DNA of 21,309 bases. Origin: Clostridiales bacterium (lineage in GTDB: Bacteria; Bacillota; Clostridia; Oscillospirales; Oscillospiraceae). This document shows positions 21,269 to 21,309 of this stretch, piece by piece. Under the pieces are notes generated by a model. It was not told the DNA's origin, searched no databases, and saw only the letters and a list, made by a program, of their open reading frames with translations. The position numbers and the translations under genes were made by a program. The stretch lies in the NCBI GenBank assembly GCA_004556345.1, contig SFHQ01000030.1, forward strand, positions 1 to 21,309, read 5' to 3'. How positions within the stretch are numbered: position 1 is the stretch's first letter; every line of letters begins with the position of its first letter.

Positions 21269-21309
21269 GGTCGGATTTAGGGGGAAGAAGCCAGCAGTAA
21301 GTCGTGCAG

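Overview
This 21.3 kb window comes from a GC-rich, endospore-forming Firmicute. The gene set (dipicolinate synthase, a phosphoketolase, an SLH-domain surface protein, a DUF6323/DUF6179-like pair) and the GC-rich codon use suggest a gut clostridium of the Oscillospiraceae type. That placement is an inference. The first ~400 bases are visibly AT-richer than the rest and may be a remnant of another replicon or mobile element. No transposase, integrase, CRISPR array or phage gene is visible.

Layout. (1) 1-420: end of a small membrane-protein reading frame and a perfect 16-bp inverted repeat. (2) 473-1928: dpaA-dpaB, which make the spore-core compound dipicolinate, behind a sigma-K-like promoter and closed by a terminator. 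(3) 2054-5480: a D-serine ammonia-lyase overlapping a UvrD/PcrA-type helicase, converging on a minus-strand YfcE-like phosphoesterase. (4) 6210-7111: a cysteine-rich zinc-ribbon-like protein, then a 62-residue Cys/Gly/Asn protein with its own sigma-K-like promoter. (5) 7298-7374: tRNA-Arg(ACG). (6) 7491-8579 (minus): a DEDDh exonuclease fused to a BRCT domain. (7) 8790-11045: a secreted SLH surface protein, followed by tRNA-Gln(CTG). (8) 11420-14889: a bioYBDA operon whose promoter -35 box lies inside a BirA-type operator. (9) 15049-16342: two overlapping genes of unknown function. (10) Minus strand: a Na+/alanine(glycine) symporter behind a glycine riboswitch and terminator, and upstream of it a phosphoketolase with its own promoter and terminator.

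How the parts work together. Two regions look like sporulation: dpaAB and the Cys-rich mini-protein share a matching promoter pattern (CAC, a 15-16 bp gap, CATAnnnTG) typical of mother-cell sigma-K. The biotin block holds an uptake component and the last three synthetic steps but no bioF, bioW or bioC, so the precursor must come from elsewhere in the genome or from outside. The two minus-strand genes at the right join sugar-phosphate cleavage to glycine-sensing amino-acid transport, but as separate transcription units. Most housekeeping units carry well-formed sigma-A promoters and strong hairpin terminators, which makes the transcription map unusually readable.

The most interesting points are the sigma-K-linked Cys/Asn/Gly mini-protein, the BirA-type operator on the biotin operon, the repeated AGAGCC element linking the glycine aptamer to its terminator, and the uncharacterised Zn-ribbon and DUF pair genes. 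I found no clear evidence of an entirely new multi-gene system.
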